Shown here in pieces: positions 37,266 to 45,673 of a stretch of 64,000 nt of DNA. The stretch's first letter is position 1. Each line of letters starts with the position of its first letter. Location of the stretch: the NCBI GenBank assembly GCA_965214565.1, contig OZ243951.1, positions 2,418,001-2,482,000 on the forward strand, read 5' to 3'. The notes under the pieces were generated by a model, which saw only the letters and a list, made by a program, of their open reading frames with translations, did not search any database and was not told the origin of the DNA. Both the position numbers and the translations under genes were made by a program. This DNA comes from VXYK01 sp965214565. GTDB taxonomy: Bacteria > Actinomycetota > Acidimicrobiia > Acidimicrobiales > Aldehydirespiratoraceae.

Positions 37266-39551
37266 ATGACGATCATCGGGACCAGGGTTCTGCGGAAGGA
37301 AGACCCCCAGTTTCTGACCGTTGGGGCGACCTACACGGCCGATCTTGACGACCCGCGCCTTGCCGGATCGCTGCACGCGGTATTCGTCCGGTCGTTCGCG
37401 GCCAACGGCAGGATCATCGAGGTCGACGCTGACGAAGCCCGCTCGGTGCCCGGCGTCGCCCTGGTACTCACCGGTGCGGATGTTGGCCTGATGCTGCCTG
37501 GCAGCGTCCCGATGTTCCCTCCGGATCTCCTCAATCGACCGCTGCTGGCCCGCGACCGTGTCCGTTTCGTGGGCGAACCCGTGGCGGTTGTGCTCGCAGA
37601 GACTCGATCCGCTGCCCAGGATGCAGCCGATCTGGTATTCGTCGACATCGACCCGCTCGACGCGGTGACGGACCTCGAAGCCGCGGCCGCGGACGAGGTT
37701 GTGGTGCACGAGAGCCACGGCACCAACACTGCCCTCACCTTCTCCGATCTGGGGATGGCCACCGGAATCACCGACGATTCGTTCTTCGCCGACTGTGAAG
37801 TCGTCGTCGAACAACGCGTGGTCCATCCGCGGATGTCTGCTGCGCCCCTCGAAGTGCGCTCAGTCGCCGCGTCGTGGAGCGATGAACGCCTGCTGATGTT
37901 TGTGTCGAGCCAGGCATCGCACCGCGTCAAGGAGTCGCTCGTGCAGATGTACGGACTGGATCACGCGGAGGTACATGTGATCGCTCCCGACGTCGGAGGC
38001 GGGTTCGGCGCCAAGGTCGCTCCCACTCCCGAAGACATGCTGATCCCGCACCTCTCGCGCCTCGCGGGTCGACCTGTTCGATGGTTCGAGACACGCACAG
38101 AGAACCTGATCGCTGCGGGACCGGGACGGGCACAGATCCATCACGCAGCCCTCGGCGGCACCGGGCAGGGCGAGATCACCCACTACCGCCTCGACGTGCT
38201 GATGGACGCAGGCGCCTACACCCGCGTCGGCGCCTTCCTGCCATTCTTCACGCTGCCGATGGCACCCGGCACCTACGACATCGCCAACATCGAGACCCAG
38301 GCGCGGTCGATCATCACCAACGCTGTTCCGACCGAGGCATTCAGGGGTGCGGGCCGTCCTGAGGCGACGCTCACCATCGAGCGCATGTTCGACCTCTTCG
38401 CGGCGACCGCCGGAATCGATCCGATCGAACTGAGGCGCAGGAACCTCATCGCCAAGGACGCCTTCCCTGTCACCACCGCAGTGGGCAGCACCTACGACAC
38501 CGGCGATTATGAAGCGGCACTCGACAAAGCGCTGGAAGCGTCGGGGTATACCGAACTGCGAGCAGCCCAGACGGCGCGCCGAGCCACCGGAGACCCGGTC
38601 CAGATCGGGATCGGCGTCGCCAACTACGTTGAGATAACCGCGGGGCCCGCGCCGGGCGGCAACGAGTACGGAAAAGTCGAGATCACCCCGGACGGCAAGG
38701 CTCGTGTCTACTCGGGTTCCCTGTCACACGGACAGGGCCATGCCACGACGTTCGCGATGATCGCCGCGGAGCAACTGGGCCTCGATATTGAAGACATAGA
38801 AGTGATCCAGGGAGACACCGACAAGGTCCCGCGCGGTGAGGGCACGGTGGCCAGCCGCTCCACCCAGCTTGGAGGATCGGCCGTGTTCGACGCGGCGGCG
38901 ACCGTGGCGGACGCCGCCAGAGAGATCGCCGCCGAGTTGTTGGAGGCCGCGGTCGCCGATGTGATGCTCGACACCGACTCCGGTGTGTTCCATGTGTCTG
39001 GCACTCCCGCCGTCACCAAGACATGGGCAGAAGTCGCCGCCGCGGCCACTGACGAACAGCTCGTCGCCGACAGCGACTTCAACGGCAACTGCACGTACCC
39101 CTTCGGCACGCATGTTGCGGTCGTGGAGGTCGACACGGAGACCGGAGGCGTGGAGTTGAAGCGCATGGTGACCGTCGACGACGCGGGAACTCTGATCAAT
39201 CCCCTGATCGTCGAGGGCCAGCGGCACGGGGGGATCGCCCAGGGGGTGGCCCAGGCGCTCCTCGAGGAGGTCTGCTACGACGAGGACGGCAACCCGGTGA
39301 CCAGCAACTTCGCCGACTACTCGATAATCTCCTCGGCCGAACTGCCGTCGTTCGAGCTCGTGGCGATGGAGACGCCCACTCCCAACAACCCCCTCGGAGC
39401 CAAGGGCATCGGCGAGTCCGGGGCAATCGGATCGACCCCGGCAGTCCAGAGCGCCGTGATCGACGCGCTCAGCCACCTCGGCGTGAGGCACATCGACGTT
39501 CCCCTGTCGCCTCAGAAGGTCTGGTCGGCCATTGCAGCGGCCGGTTCGTGA
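37266..39551 (+). CDS. Aerobic CO dehydrogenase-like (form II) molybdenum hydroxylase large subunit
   Basis: A 761-residue molybdopterin-binding large subunit of the xanthine dehydrogenase/CoxL family. Its active-site loop reads AFRGAGRPEAT near residue 357; form-I CO dehydrogenases have AYxCSFR, so this is a form-II/generic aldehyde- or purine-type hydroxylase. Other Moco motifs: GGGFGAKV, SGSLSHGQGHATTFAMIAAE, and KGIGESGAIGSTPAV with the catalytic Glu. No medium (FAD) or small (2Fe-2S) subunit gene is in the window, though accessory genes lie at 42211-45461 and 51725-53037. CO as substrate is doubtful. Confidence 0.92.
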   Translation: MTIIGTRVLRKEDPQFLTVGATYTADLDDPRLAGSLHAVFVRSFAANGRIIEVDADEARSVPGVALVLTGADVGLMLPGSVPMFPPDLLNRPLLARDRVRFVGEPVAVVLAETRSAAQDAADLVFVDIDPLDAVTDLEAAAADEVVVHESHGTNTALTFSDLGMATGITDDSFFADCEVVVEQRVVHPRMSAAPLEVRSVAASWSDERLLMFVSSQASHRVKESLVQMYGLDHAEVHVIAPDVGGGFGAKVAPTPEDMLIPHLSRLAGRPVRWFETRTENLIAAGPGRAQIHHAALGGTGQGEITHYRLDVLMDAGAYTRVGAFLPFFTLPMAPGTYDIANIETQARSIITNAVPTEAFRGAGRPEATLTIERMFDLFAATAGIDPIELRRRNLIAKDAFPVTTAVGSTYDTGDYEAALDKALEASGYTELRAAQTARRATGDPVQIGIGVANYVEITAGPAPGGNEYGKVEITPDGKARVYSGSLSHGQGHATTFAMIAAEQLGLDIEDIEVIQGDTDKVPRGEGTVASRSTQLGGSAVFDAAATVADAAREIAAELLEAAVADVMLDTDSGVFHVSGTPAVTKTWAEVAAAATDEQLVADSDFNGNCTYPFGTHVAVVEVDTETGGVELKRMVTVDDAGTLINPLIVEGQRHGGIAQGVAQALLEEVCYDEDGNPVTSNFADYSIISSAELPSFELVAMETPTPNNPLGAKGIGESGAIGSTPAVQSAVIDALSHLGVRHIDVPLSPQKVWSAIAAAGS

Positions 39552-39585
39552 GGAGTCCGTCCCGGCGGAACGATCAGGCTCGGCC

Positions 39586-40527
39586 ATGAAACCCGTGGAG
39601 GCCGAAGGTCTGGTTCGGACTTTCGGTGATGTCACCGCGGTCGCCGGCATCGACTTGGAGGTCGCCGAAGGCGAGATATTCGGTTTCCTCGGCCCCAACG
39701 GCGCGGGGAAGTCAACCACCGTGCGGATGCTGGTGACACTCTTGCGGCCCACCGCGGGCAGCGCGCGAGTAGCCGGATTCGATGTCGTCGCCGAAGCGGA
39801 CTCGGTACGCCGCTCGATCGGGGTGGCCCTGCAGGACGCGGCCATCGATCCGCTGATGACAGGCAATGAACTGTTGCGCCTGCAAGCCGTGCTCCATGGC
39901 CTCGGGCTCCGCCGAGCCGCCAGTCGCAGCTCAGAACTCCTTGAGCGGGTGGGCTTGACCGGGGCAGCCGACCGTCGTGTCGGCACCTACTCCGGCGGGA
40001 TGCGGCGGCGCCTCGACCTTGCTCTGGCACTGATCCATCGACCAACGGTGCTGTTCCTCGATGAGCCGACGACAGGGCTGGACCCGACGAGCCGTGTCGC
40101 GGTCTGGGAGGAGGTACGCTCGCTCAACGACGACGGCACGACAGTCTTCCTGACTACCCAGTACCTCGAGGAGGCCGACGAACTGGCCGGACGGATAGCC
40201 ATCATCGACAACGGCCTGATCGTCAGGGAGGGCGACCCCACTGTGCTCAAGGGCCGGGTCGGCGACCCCACCCTGCGCGTGGAAGTGGCCGATGAGACGA
40301 CCATCGAGTTGGCTCGGCAGGTGCTTGGAGCTTTCGGCGATCAACGGCCGGCACGTGACGGCCGGGTTGCTATCGGCTTGCGGGGCGGGTCCCCGCGCCT
40401 CGCCGACGTGGTTCGTGCCCTCGATGAGCAGGGTGTCCCCGTGGCGCATTTCGAGTTGGACTCTCCAAGCCTCGACGACGTCTTCGCTGACGCCACTGGC
40501 AGGCGGCTGGAGGGCGCCGAGACTTGA
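39586..40527 (+). CDS. DrrA-type ABC exporter ATPase
   Basis: A 313-residue ATPase: Walker A GPNGAGKSTT near residue 41, signature YSGGMRRRLDLALAL, Walker B VLFLDEPTTGLD, and the DrrA-type C-terminal domain ending LEGAET. ATG 39586 is preferred because the upstream part of the frame overlaps the preceding gene. It overlaps the first permease (TTGA, 40524-40527). Substrate unknown; the class exports drugs, lipids or polymers. Confidence 0.93.
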   Translation: MKPVEAEGLVRTFGDVTAVAGIDLEVAEGEIFGFLGPNGAGKSTTVRMLVTLLRPTAGSARVAGFDVVAEADSVRRSIGVALQDAAIDPLMTGNELLRLQAVLHGLGLRRAASRSSELLERVGLTGAADRRVGTYSGGMRRRLDLALALIHRPTVLFLDEPTTGLDPTSRVAVWEEVRSLNDDGTTVFLTTQYLEEADELAGRIAIIDNGLIVREGDPTVLKGRVGDPTLRVEVADETTIELARQVLGAFGDQRPARDGRVAIGLRGGSPRLADVVRALDEQGVPVAHFELDSPSLDDVFADATGRRLEGAET

Positions 40528-41339
40528 CCGCAACCCGAGGCCTTCGGCTGAACCGCCCTCGTCTGCTCGTCGGCACCGAACAGGCGTGGACTCTGACGGT
40601 GCGGTCGATCCTCGCCACGGCACGCAAGGCCGACCGTTGGGCCCCCGGGCTGATCTTCCCGTTGGCCATGGCGGCCGTCTATTCGTCGCAGTTCGCCAGA
40701 GCGACGGGACTGTCGGAGTTCCCCGAGGTCGATTCGTTCCTGCAGTTCATTCTGCCGGCAACGATCCTCCAGGGGATCGCCTTCAACGCTTCCAACGCCG
40801 GTACAGACATGGCGACAGACATCGAGACCGGGTTCTTCGATCGGTTGGTCGCCTCGCCGGTCGCGCGGCAGTCGATCTTCGTGGGGCGCGTCGGTGGCGC
40901 CGCGGCTGCTGCGGGATTCCAGGCAGGTGTCCATACGGCGATCTTCGTTGTTCTCGGGGTGCCGATAGCGAGCGGTTTCGCAGGGGTCCTGGCGCTGATG
41001 CTGATCAGTATCGTGCTCTCGGTCGGAATCTCGGGGTTCGGCTTGGCGGTGGCTCTGCGGACCGGCAGCACCGAAGCGACCCAGTCGATGTTCCCACTCG
41101 TCTTCGTCATGGTCTTCGTGTCGTCGGCCTTCTTTCCGACTGAGCTGATGAAGGGGTGGTACCAGTCGGTGGCTGAACGAAACCCCTTCACCCTGGTGAT
41201 GGACCCGACGAGGGAACTCGTTGTCTCGGGGTGGAGTTGGGGACACCTGTTCGAGGCGATCGGCTACAGCCTGTTGATCGGGTTGGTGTCGCTGAGTCTG
41301 GCCTACCGGGCCCATCTTCGGCGATTGAGGCGCTCATGA
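40524..41339 (+). CDS. ABC-2 type exporter permease, first
   Basis: A 271-residue membrane protein with about six TM segments and the ABC-2 motif TDIETGFFDRLVASPV before the second TM block. It starts TTG 40524 within the ATPase stop and overlaps the second permease by four bases, making a three-gene operon with a permease pair like DrrB/DrrC. Confidence 0.9.
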   Translation: MTATRGLRLNRPRLLVGTEQAWTLTVRSILATARKADRWAPGLIFPLAMAAVYSSQFARATGLSEFPEVDSFLQFILPATILQGIAFNASNAGTDMATDIETGFFDRLVASPVARQSIFVGRVGGAAAAAGFQAGVHTAIFVVLGVPIASGFAGVLALMLISIVLSVGISGFGLAVALRTGSTEATQSMFPLVFVMVFVSSAFFPTELMKGWYQSVAERNPFTLVMDPTRELVVSGWSWGHLFEAIGYSLLIGLVSLSLAYRAHLRRLRRS

Positions 41340-42157
41340 CCGGTGTCGCCCCCTCCCGCCCCCGCGCCCGTTCCAGTGATGGGCGTGTCTGGCTCTCCGG
41401 GCTGTTCCCCATTGTCTGGATGTGCCACCGCAACCTGACCAGATTCGCGCGGGTGCCGGCAATCATACTGCCGATGGTCGTGATGCCCGTCTTCTTCTTG
41501 GTGGTGTTCACCTCCAGCTTCGACGGGATCTCCCGGGTCGACGGCTACCCGACTGAGAATCTGATCGACTGGGTCGTTGCGTTCGCTCTGCTGCAGGGAG
41601 CCATGTTCTCAGGGGTCGGGACCGCGGGCACAGTCGCCAACGACATTGAGACCGGTTTCATGGACCGTCTCTTAGCGAGTCCGATACGACGGGGGATCAT
41701 CATCGCGGCTCCGCTGGCAAACACCGCGATTCGGGCGCTGATCCCCATCACAGTGGTAACGGTGCTGGCACTGGCAATGAACGCTGACCTGCCGGGAGGG
41801 ATCTTGGGAATCGTGATGGCGTTCACCGGCGGCATCGGCGGGGCGCTGACGATCGGCTGTTTCGGTCTGGGAGTTGTGCTTCGCATGGGCGACGTGCGGG
41901 CGATGACGATCGTGCAGATGGCCAGCTTCTTGGTGATCTTCCCGTCGATTGGGCAGGTTCCCATCGCTTTGTTGGACGGCTGGATGGAACAAGTCGCTCG
42001 GGTCAACCCGACAACTAATCTTCTGCGCATGACCCGCCAGGGCTACATCGGGGATGTGACCTGGGCCGACACCTGGCCCGGTCTGCTGGTGATCGCATGC
42101 GGTATTGCCATTTTCGGCACGTGGGCCCGGGCCGAACTGATCCGCCGAACACGATGA
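41336..42157 (+). CDS. ABC-2 type exporter permease, second
   Basis: A 273-residue permease from ATG 41336 (ATGA overlap with the previous stop). About six TM segments, ABC-2 motif NDIETGFMDRLLASPI, closely parallel to the first permease, so the pair arose by duplication and probably forms a heterodimer. Confidence 0.9.
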   Translation: MTGVAPSRPRARSSDGRVWLSGLFPIVWMCHRNLTRFARVPAIILPMVVMPVFFLVVFTSSFDGISRVDGYPTENLIDWVVAFALLQGAMFSGVGTAGTVANDIETGFMDRLLASPIRRGIIIAAPLANTAIRALIPITVVTVLALAMNADLPGGILGIVMAFTGGIGGALTIGCFGLGVVLRMGDVRAMTIVQMASFLVIFPSIGQVPIALLDGWMEQVARVNPTTNLLRMTRQGYIGDVTWADTWPGLLVIACGIAIFGTWARAELIRRTR

Positions 42158-42210
42158 GATCGCTGATCAGCACCCGTTGAGTACCATTGGTTGTTCGGAG
42201 GTAGAACCTG

Positions 42211-43131
42211 ATGGCCGACAGAACTGATCCTCGCAGCGTCTCATCGGTGGTGCAGGTGAGCGATGCACTGCGCCAGAATCGCTATCTCCCCGACGAGGGG
42301 CTCGCGACCGCCGTCTATCTGGCGCTGCGTCTGCGTCGACCGCTGCTGCTGGAGGGGGAGCCCGGAGTCGGCAAGACAGAAGTCGCGCGAGTGCTAGCCG
42401 ACTGGATCGGCGGCCGGCTGCTGCGGATCCAGTGCTATGAGGGAATCGACGTCAACCAGGCCGTCTACGAATGGGACTATTCCCGTCAGCTGCTGCATCT
42501 GCGCACGGCCGAAGCCACGGGTGCCGCCTCCACCAGCGAGACCTCGGCGTTGGAGGACGAACTGTACGACGAGAGATTCCTGGTTCGTCGACCACTGCTC
42601 GAAGCCATCGCCCACGATTCGGGCCCGCCACCGGTGCTGCTGATCGACGAAGTCGACCGCTCCGACGACGAATTCGAAGCCTTCCTGCTCGAGGTGTTGG
42701 CCGACTATTCGATCACAATTCCCGAGATCGGCACCTTCTCCGCGGTCGAGCCGCCGGTGGTGATCGTCACTTCAAACCGCACCCGTGACGTCCACGACGC
42801 ATTGAAACGACGCTGCCTGTACCACTGGGTGACCCACCCCGAAGTGGAGCGGGAGATCGAGATCATCCGGCTCCATGCTCCGACTGTGAGCCGGCGACTG
42901 GCGGCCCAGATCGCAGCCGCGGCCGCGGCGATCCGCCAGGTCGGCCTCTACAAGCCGCCCGGCGTGTCGGAGACCATCGACTGGGCGCGTGCGCTGGACC
43001 TTCTCGGCGCCGACGAGCTTGTCGTCGATCAGGTGGAGGCGACGTTCCCGACGCTGCTCAAGTACCGCGAAGACCTTGAGAGGGTCGCCGACCACGGTCT
43101 CGAAACGCTCCTCGCCGCAGCCCGCGAGTGA
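42211..43131 (+). CDS. MoxR-type AAA+ ATPase (CoxD-like)
   Basis: A 306-residue AAA+ chaperone-like ATPase: Walker A GEPGVGKTEVARVLA near residue 52, YEGIDVNQAVYEWDYSRQLL, Walker B LLIDEVDRSDDEFEAFLLE, sensor TSNRTRDVHDALKRRC. GGAGGTAGAACCTG precedes the ATG. With the following VWA protein it matches CoxD/CoxE, which insert or mature the active site of Mo-hydroxylases. Confidence 0.93.
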   Translation: MADRTDPRSVSSVVQVSDALRQNRYLPDEGLATAVYLALRLRRPLLLEGEPGVGKTEVARVLADWIGGRLLRIQCYEGIDVNQAVYEWDYSRQLLHLRTAEATGAASTSETSALEDELYDERFLVRRPLLEAIAHDSGPPPVLLIDEVDRSDDEFEAFLLEVLADYSITIPEIGTFSAVEPPVVIVTSNRTRDVHDALKRRCLYHWVTHPEVEREIEIIRLHAPTVSRRLAAQIAAAAAAIRQVGLYKPPGVSETIDWARALDLLGADELVVDQVEATFPTLLKYREDLERVADHGLETLLAAARE

Positions 43132-43197
43132 TCCTGATGCCACCCCTGCTGCGCTTGCCAAGTTCGTGTGTGCCAGTTTTGAGCATGGAGTGGGCCG

Positions 43198-44343
43198 GTG
43201 TCTATTGAGGCGGCGGTCGGGTTCGTGGAGTCCCTTCGCCGCGGCGGCCTCGCCGTTTCTCTAGGGTCTTCGCGTCTGTTCACCGAGGCGCTCGCCGAAA
43301 TCGATCTGGCCGACCCGGACGAGGTGTACTGGGCGGCCCGGGCGGTACTGCTGCACAGACCCGAGGACATTGAGGTGTTCAACGGCCTGTTCGCCGCCTA
43401 CTGGGGCGGCGTCGATTCGGGATTGGTGTGGCGCACACGTTCAGAGCCGATGCCGGTCACCCTGGCGATGGACGACCCCGAACAGGTACCCGCCGACGGC
43501 GTGGAGGGCGAAGACAACGACGAATCGATCACCGTCCGCTACTGCGCCTCCGAGACGCTCAGCAGCAAGGACTTCGCGGACTACTCCGACGAGGAGTTGG
43601 CGGAGTCCCGGCGTTTGATGGAGCGGATCGTGTTCATGGGGGAGTGTCGGCGTAGCCGACGACGGGTGCGATCCAACGGCGTCAGAGGCACCCTCGACCT
43701 GCGACGCACTGTCCGACTAGCACTGCGATCCGGCGGTGAACCAGCGGAGATAGCCCGCACAGTTCCCGCGCAGCAGCCGCGGCGTCTGGTGTTGCTGCTC
43801 GACGTTTCCGGTTCTATGGAACCCTACGCTCGGGCACTCATCGGCTTTGTGCACGCCTCGGTGGCGGGCCGCGCCCGGGTGGAGGCGTTCGCGTTGGGGA
43901 CCCGCCTCACCCGCCTCACCCGCGAACTGTCGCAACGGGACCCGGACCGGGCGCTGCTCGAAGCCGCGGCCGCCGTCGAGGACTGGTCTGGCGGTACCCG
44001 CCTCGGAGAGGGTCTGGGCCGCTTCAACGACGAGTGGGGCTGCCGAGGAATGGCACGGGGCGCCACCGTAGTGATCCTCTCGGACGGCTGGGACCGCGGT
44101 GATCCCACTGAGATGGGGATCCAGATGCAGCGCCTCAGTCGTGTCGCCCACCGGGTGGTCTGGGTCAACCCCTTGAAGGCGACGCCGGGATATGCACCTC
44201 TGGCTCGCGCCATGGCCGCCGCTCTGCCGTACGTGGACGATTTCGTAGAGGGGCACTGCCTCGACTCCCTGACGCATCTGGCAGAGCTTGTACTGGGAGA
44301 CTCCCAGCGTGTTCGGCAGATTCCCGTAGGATCTGAGCGATGA
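43198..44343 (+). CDS. VWA-domain protein, CoxE-like
   Basis: A 381-residue protein; the C-terminal von Willebrand factor A domain has the MIDAS LLLDVSGSMEPYARA near residue 200, a later Thr in WSGGTRLGEGLGRF and ILSDGWDRGDP. It partners MoxR ATPases. GTG 43198 is the start; the stop overlaps the next gene (ATGA, 44340-44343). Confidence 0.9.
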   Translation: MSIEAAVGFVESLRRGGLAVSLGSSRLFTEALAEIDLADPDEVYWAARAVLLHRPEDIEVFNGLFAAYWGGVDSGLVWRTRSEPMPVTLAMDDPEQVPADGVEGEDNDESITVRYCASETLSSKDFADYSDEELAESRRLMERIVFMGECRRSRRRVRSNGVRGTLDLRRTVRLALRSGGEPAEIARTVPAQQPRRLVLLLDVSGSMEPYARALIGFVHASVAGRARVEAFALGTRLTRLTRELSQRDPDRALLEAAAAVEDWSGGTRLGEGLGRFNDEWGCRGMARGATVVILSDGWDRGDPTEMGIQMQRLSRVAHRVVWVNPLKATPGYAPLARAMAAALPYVDDFVEGHCLDSLTHLAELVLGDSQRVRQIPVGSER

Positions 44344-44654
44344 AGGAACTGCTCGACGATCTCGACCGCTGGCGCAGTGCAGGGTTGGCCGTAGCCATGG
44401 CTCGGGTTGTCGACCTGGAGGGGTCGGCGCCCCGCGCGGCTGGCGCGGCCATGGCGGTCACCGAACACGGCGAGGTCTCGGGTTCGGTGTCGGGTGGCTG
44501 TGTGGAGGGGGCTGTCGTGGTGGAGGCTCTCGACGTGTTGGCCTCCGGTGAGCGTCGCATGGTCACCTTCGGATACAGCGACGACGAAGCCTTCGAGGTG
44601 GGCCTCACATGCGGCGGAACCATCCATCTGTTCATCGAACCCCTCGACTGGTAG
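44340..44654 (+). CDS. XdhC/CoxF-type small protein (N-terminal XdhC domain only)
   Basis: A 104-residue protein with VVDLEGSAPRAAGAAMAV, GEVSGSVSGGCVEGAVV and FGLTCGG-type FEVGLTCGGTIHLFIEPL, the XdhC N-terminal domain that helps load the Mo cofactor. In many bacteria this domain is fused to a Rossmann domain; here that half is encoded by the next gene after 12 bases. Confidence 0.88.
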   Translation: MKELLDDLDRWRSAGLAVAMARVVDLEGSAPRAAGAAMAVTEHGEVSGSVSGGCVEGAVVVEALDVLASGERRMVTFGYSDDEAFEVGLTCGGTIHLFIEPLDW

Positions 44655-44666
44655 GCGCGGGTCGCG

Positions 44667-45461
44667 ATGTCGGTCGAGCAATCGCTGTTCGAACAGCTTC
44701 GAGACTCCATCCGCGCGGAGGTGCCGGTTGCGTTGGCAACCGTGGTCGATGGTTCCTTCACCGGTGCCAAGCTGATCGTCTGGCGCGACGCCGAGTCTGA
44801 GGGAACGCTCGGCAACGCCGACCTCGATCGAGTGGTCACCCGCGACGCCCGAGGCGAACTCGCCGCTGGACGAACCGGCATGCGCCACTACGGCCTTCAC
44901 GGCGAGGCCCGTGAGGAAGCGGTCTCGGTGTTCATCGAGAGTTTCGCGCCGCCTCCCAGAATGTTGATCTTCGGTGCTGTCGACTTCACCGCAGCGCTGG
45001 CTCGGGTGGCCAAGGTTCTCGGATACAGGGTCACGGTGTGTGACGCTCGGGCCGTGTTCGCCACCAAAGCCCGTTTCCCGATGGCTGACGAGGTTGTGGT
45101 CGACTGGCCCGATCGGGTGTTGGCTGCGGTGGGCGGCGAACTGGGCGAACGCGATGTGGTCTGCATCCTCACCCACGATGCCAAGTTCGACGTGCCCGCA
45201 GTGGTGGCTTCGCTGGCGACCGACGTCGGCTATATCGGCGTCATGGGAAGCCGGCGGACCCACGACGACCGCACGAAGCGGTTGATCGAAGCTGGCGTCG
45301 ACGAGGCCGGTCTGGCCAGGCTGCGCTCACCGATCGGCCTCGACATCGGGGCCCGCACCCCCGAAGAGACCGCCGTGTCGATCACCGCGGAGATCATCGC
45401 GCGGCGCACCGGCCGCGACGCCAGGTCGCTGACCGTAACCGAGGGGCCGATACACGGCTGA
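44667..45461 (+). CDS. XdhC/CoxI-type Rossmann protein
   Basis: A 264-residue protein: an amino-terminal region of mixed character followed by the XdhC C-terminal Rossmann domain (MLIFGAVDFTAALARVAKVL; LTHDAKFDVPAV; YIGVMGSRRTHDDR; GLDIGARTPEETAVSI). It works with the preceding gene on Mo-cofactor sulfuration or insertion. It is the last cox-type gene before the accessory interruption. Confidence 0.9.
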   Translation: MSVEQSLFEQLRDSIRAEVPVALATVVDGSFTGAKLIVWRDAESEGTLGNADLDRVVTRDARGELAAGRTGMRHYGLHGEAREEAVSVFIESFAPPPRMLIFGAVDFTAALARVAKVLGYRVTVCDARAVFATKARFPMADEVVVDWPDRVLAAVGGELGERDVVCILTHDAKFDVPAVVASLATDVGYIGVMGSRRTHDDRTKRLIEAGVDEAGLARLRSPIGLDIGARTPEETAVSITAEIIARRTGRDARSLTVTEGPIHG

Positions 45462-45629
45462 AGACTCACAGAATCTGCATCGTTGAGTTTCGGCCAACGC
45501 CTTTATCGTTGCCAGCCAGTAGCGAACGGCCGCTGTCCTCGAGACCGCGTAGTGCCTGGATAGATGACCGTTTTTGGGTGCTGTGAACCGAGCTGACTGG
45601 TCTTCGTAAAATAATTTTTCTTGTTTGGC

Positions 45630-45661
45630 TTGACAGGGGGGGGGGGGGGGGGGGGTATTAG
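45630..45661 (+). promoter_or_regulatory. Promoter whose -35/-10 spacer is a G20 tract
   Basis: A consensus -35 TTGACA (45630-45635), then 20 G (45636-45655), then TATTAG (45656-45661) as -10, 12 bases before ATG 45674. The A/T-rich block upstream (TAAAATAATTTTTC, 45607-45620) resembles an UP element. Twenty bases is three over the optimal 17, so loss or gain of single G would change promoter strength, the classic transcriptional phase-variation design. Confidence 0.65.
45636..45655 (+). repeat. Homopolymeric G20 tract in a promoter spacer
   Basis: Twenty consecutive G between the -35 and -10 elements of the secreted Thr-rich repeat protein gene. Confidence 0.95.
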
Positions 45662-45673
45662 GACTTGACGGCC

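Noticed and set aside
37266..39551. Calling the large subunit a true CO dehydrogenase (form I CoxL)
   Set aside because: The active-site loop is AFRGAGR, without the Cys-containing AYxCSFR of form I enzymes.
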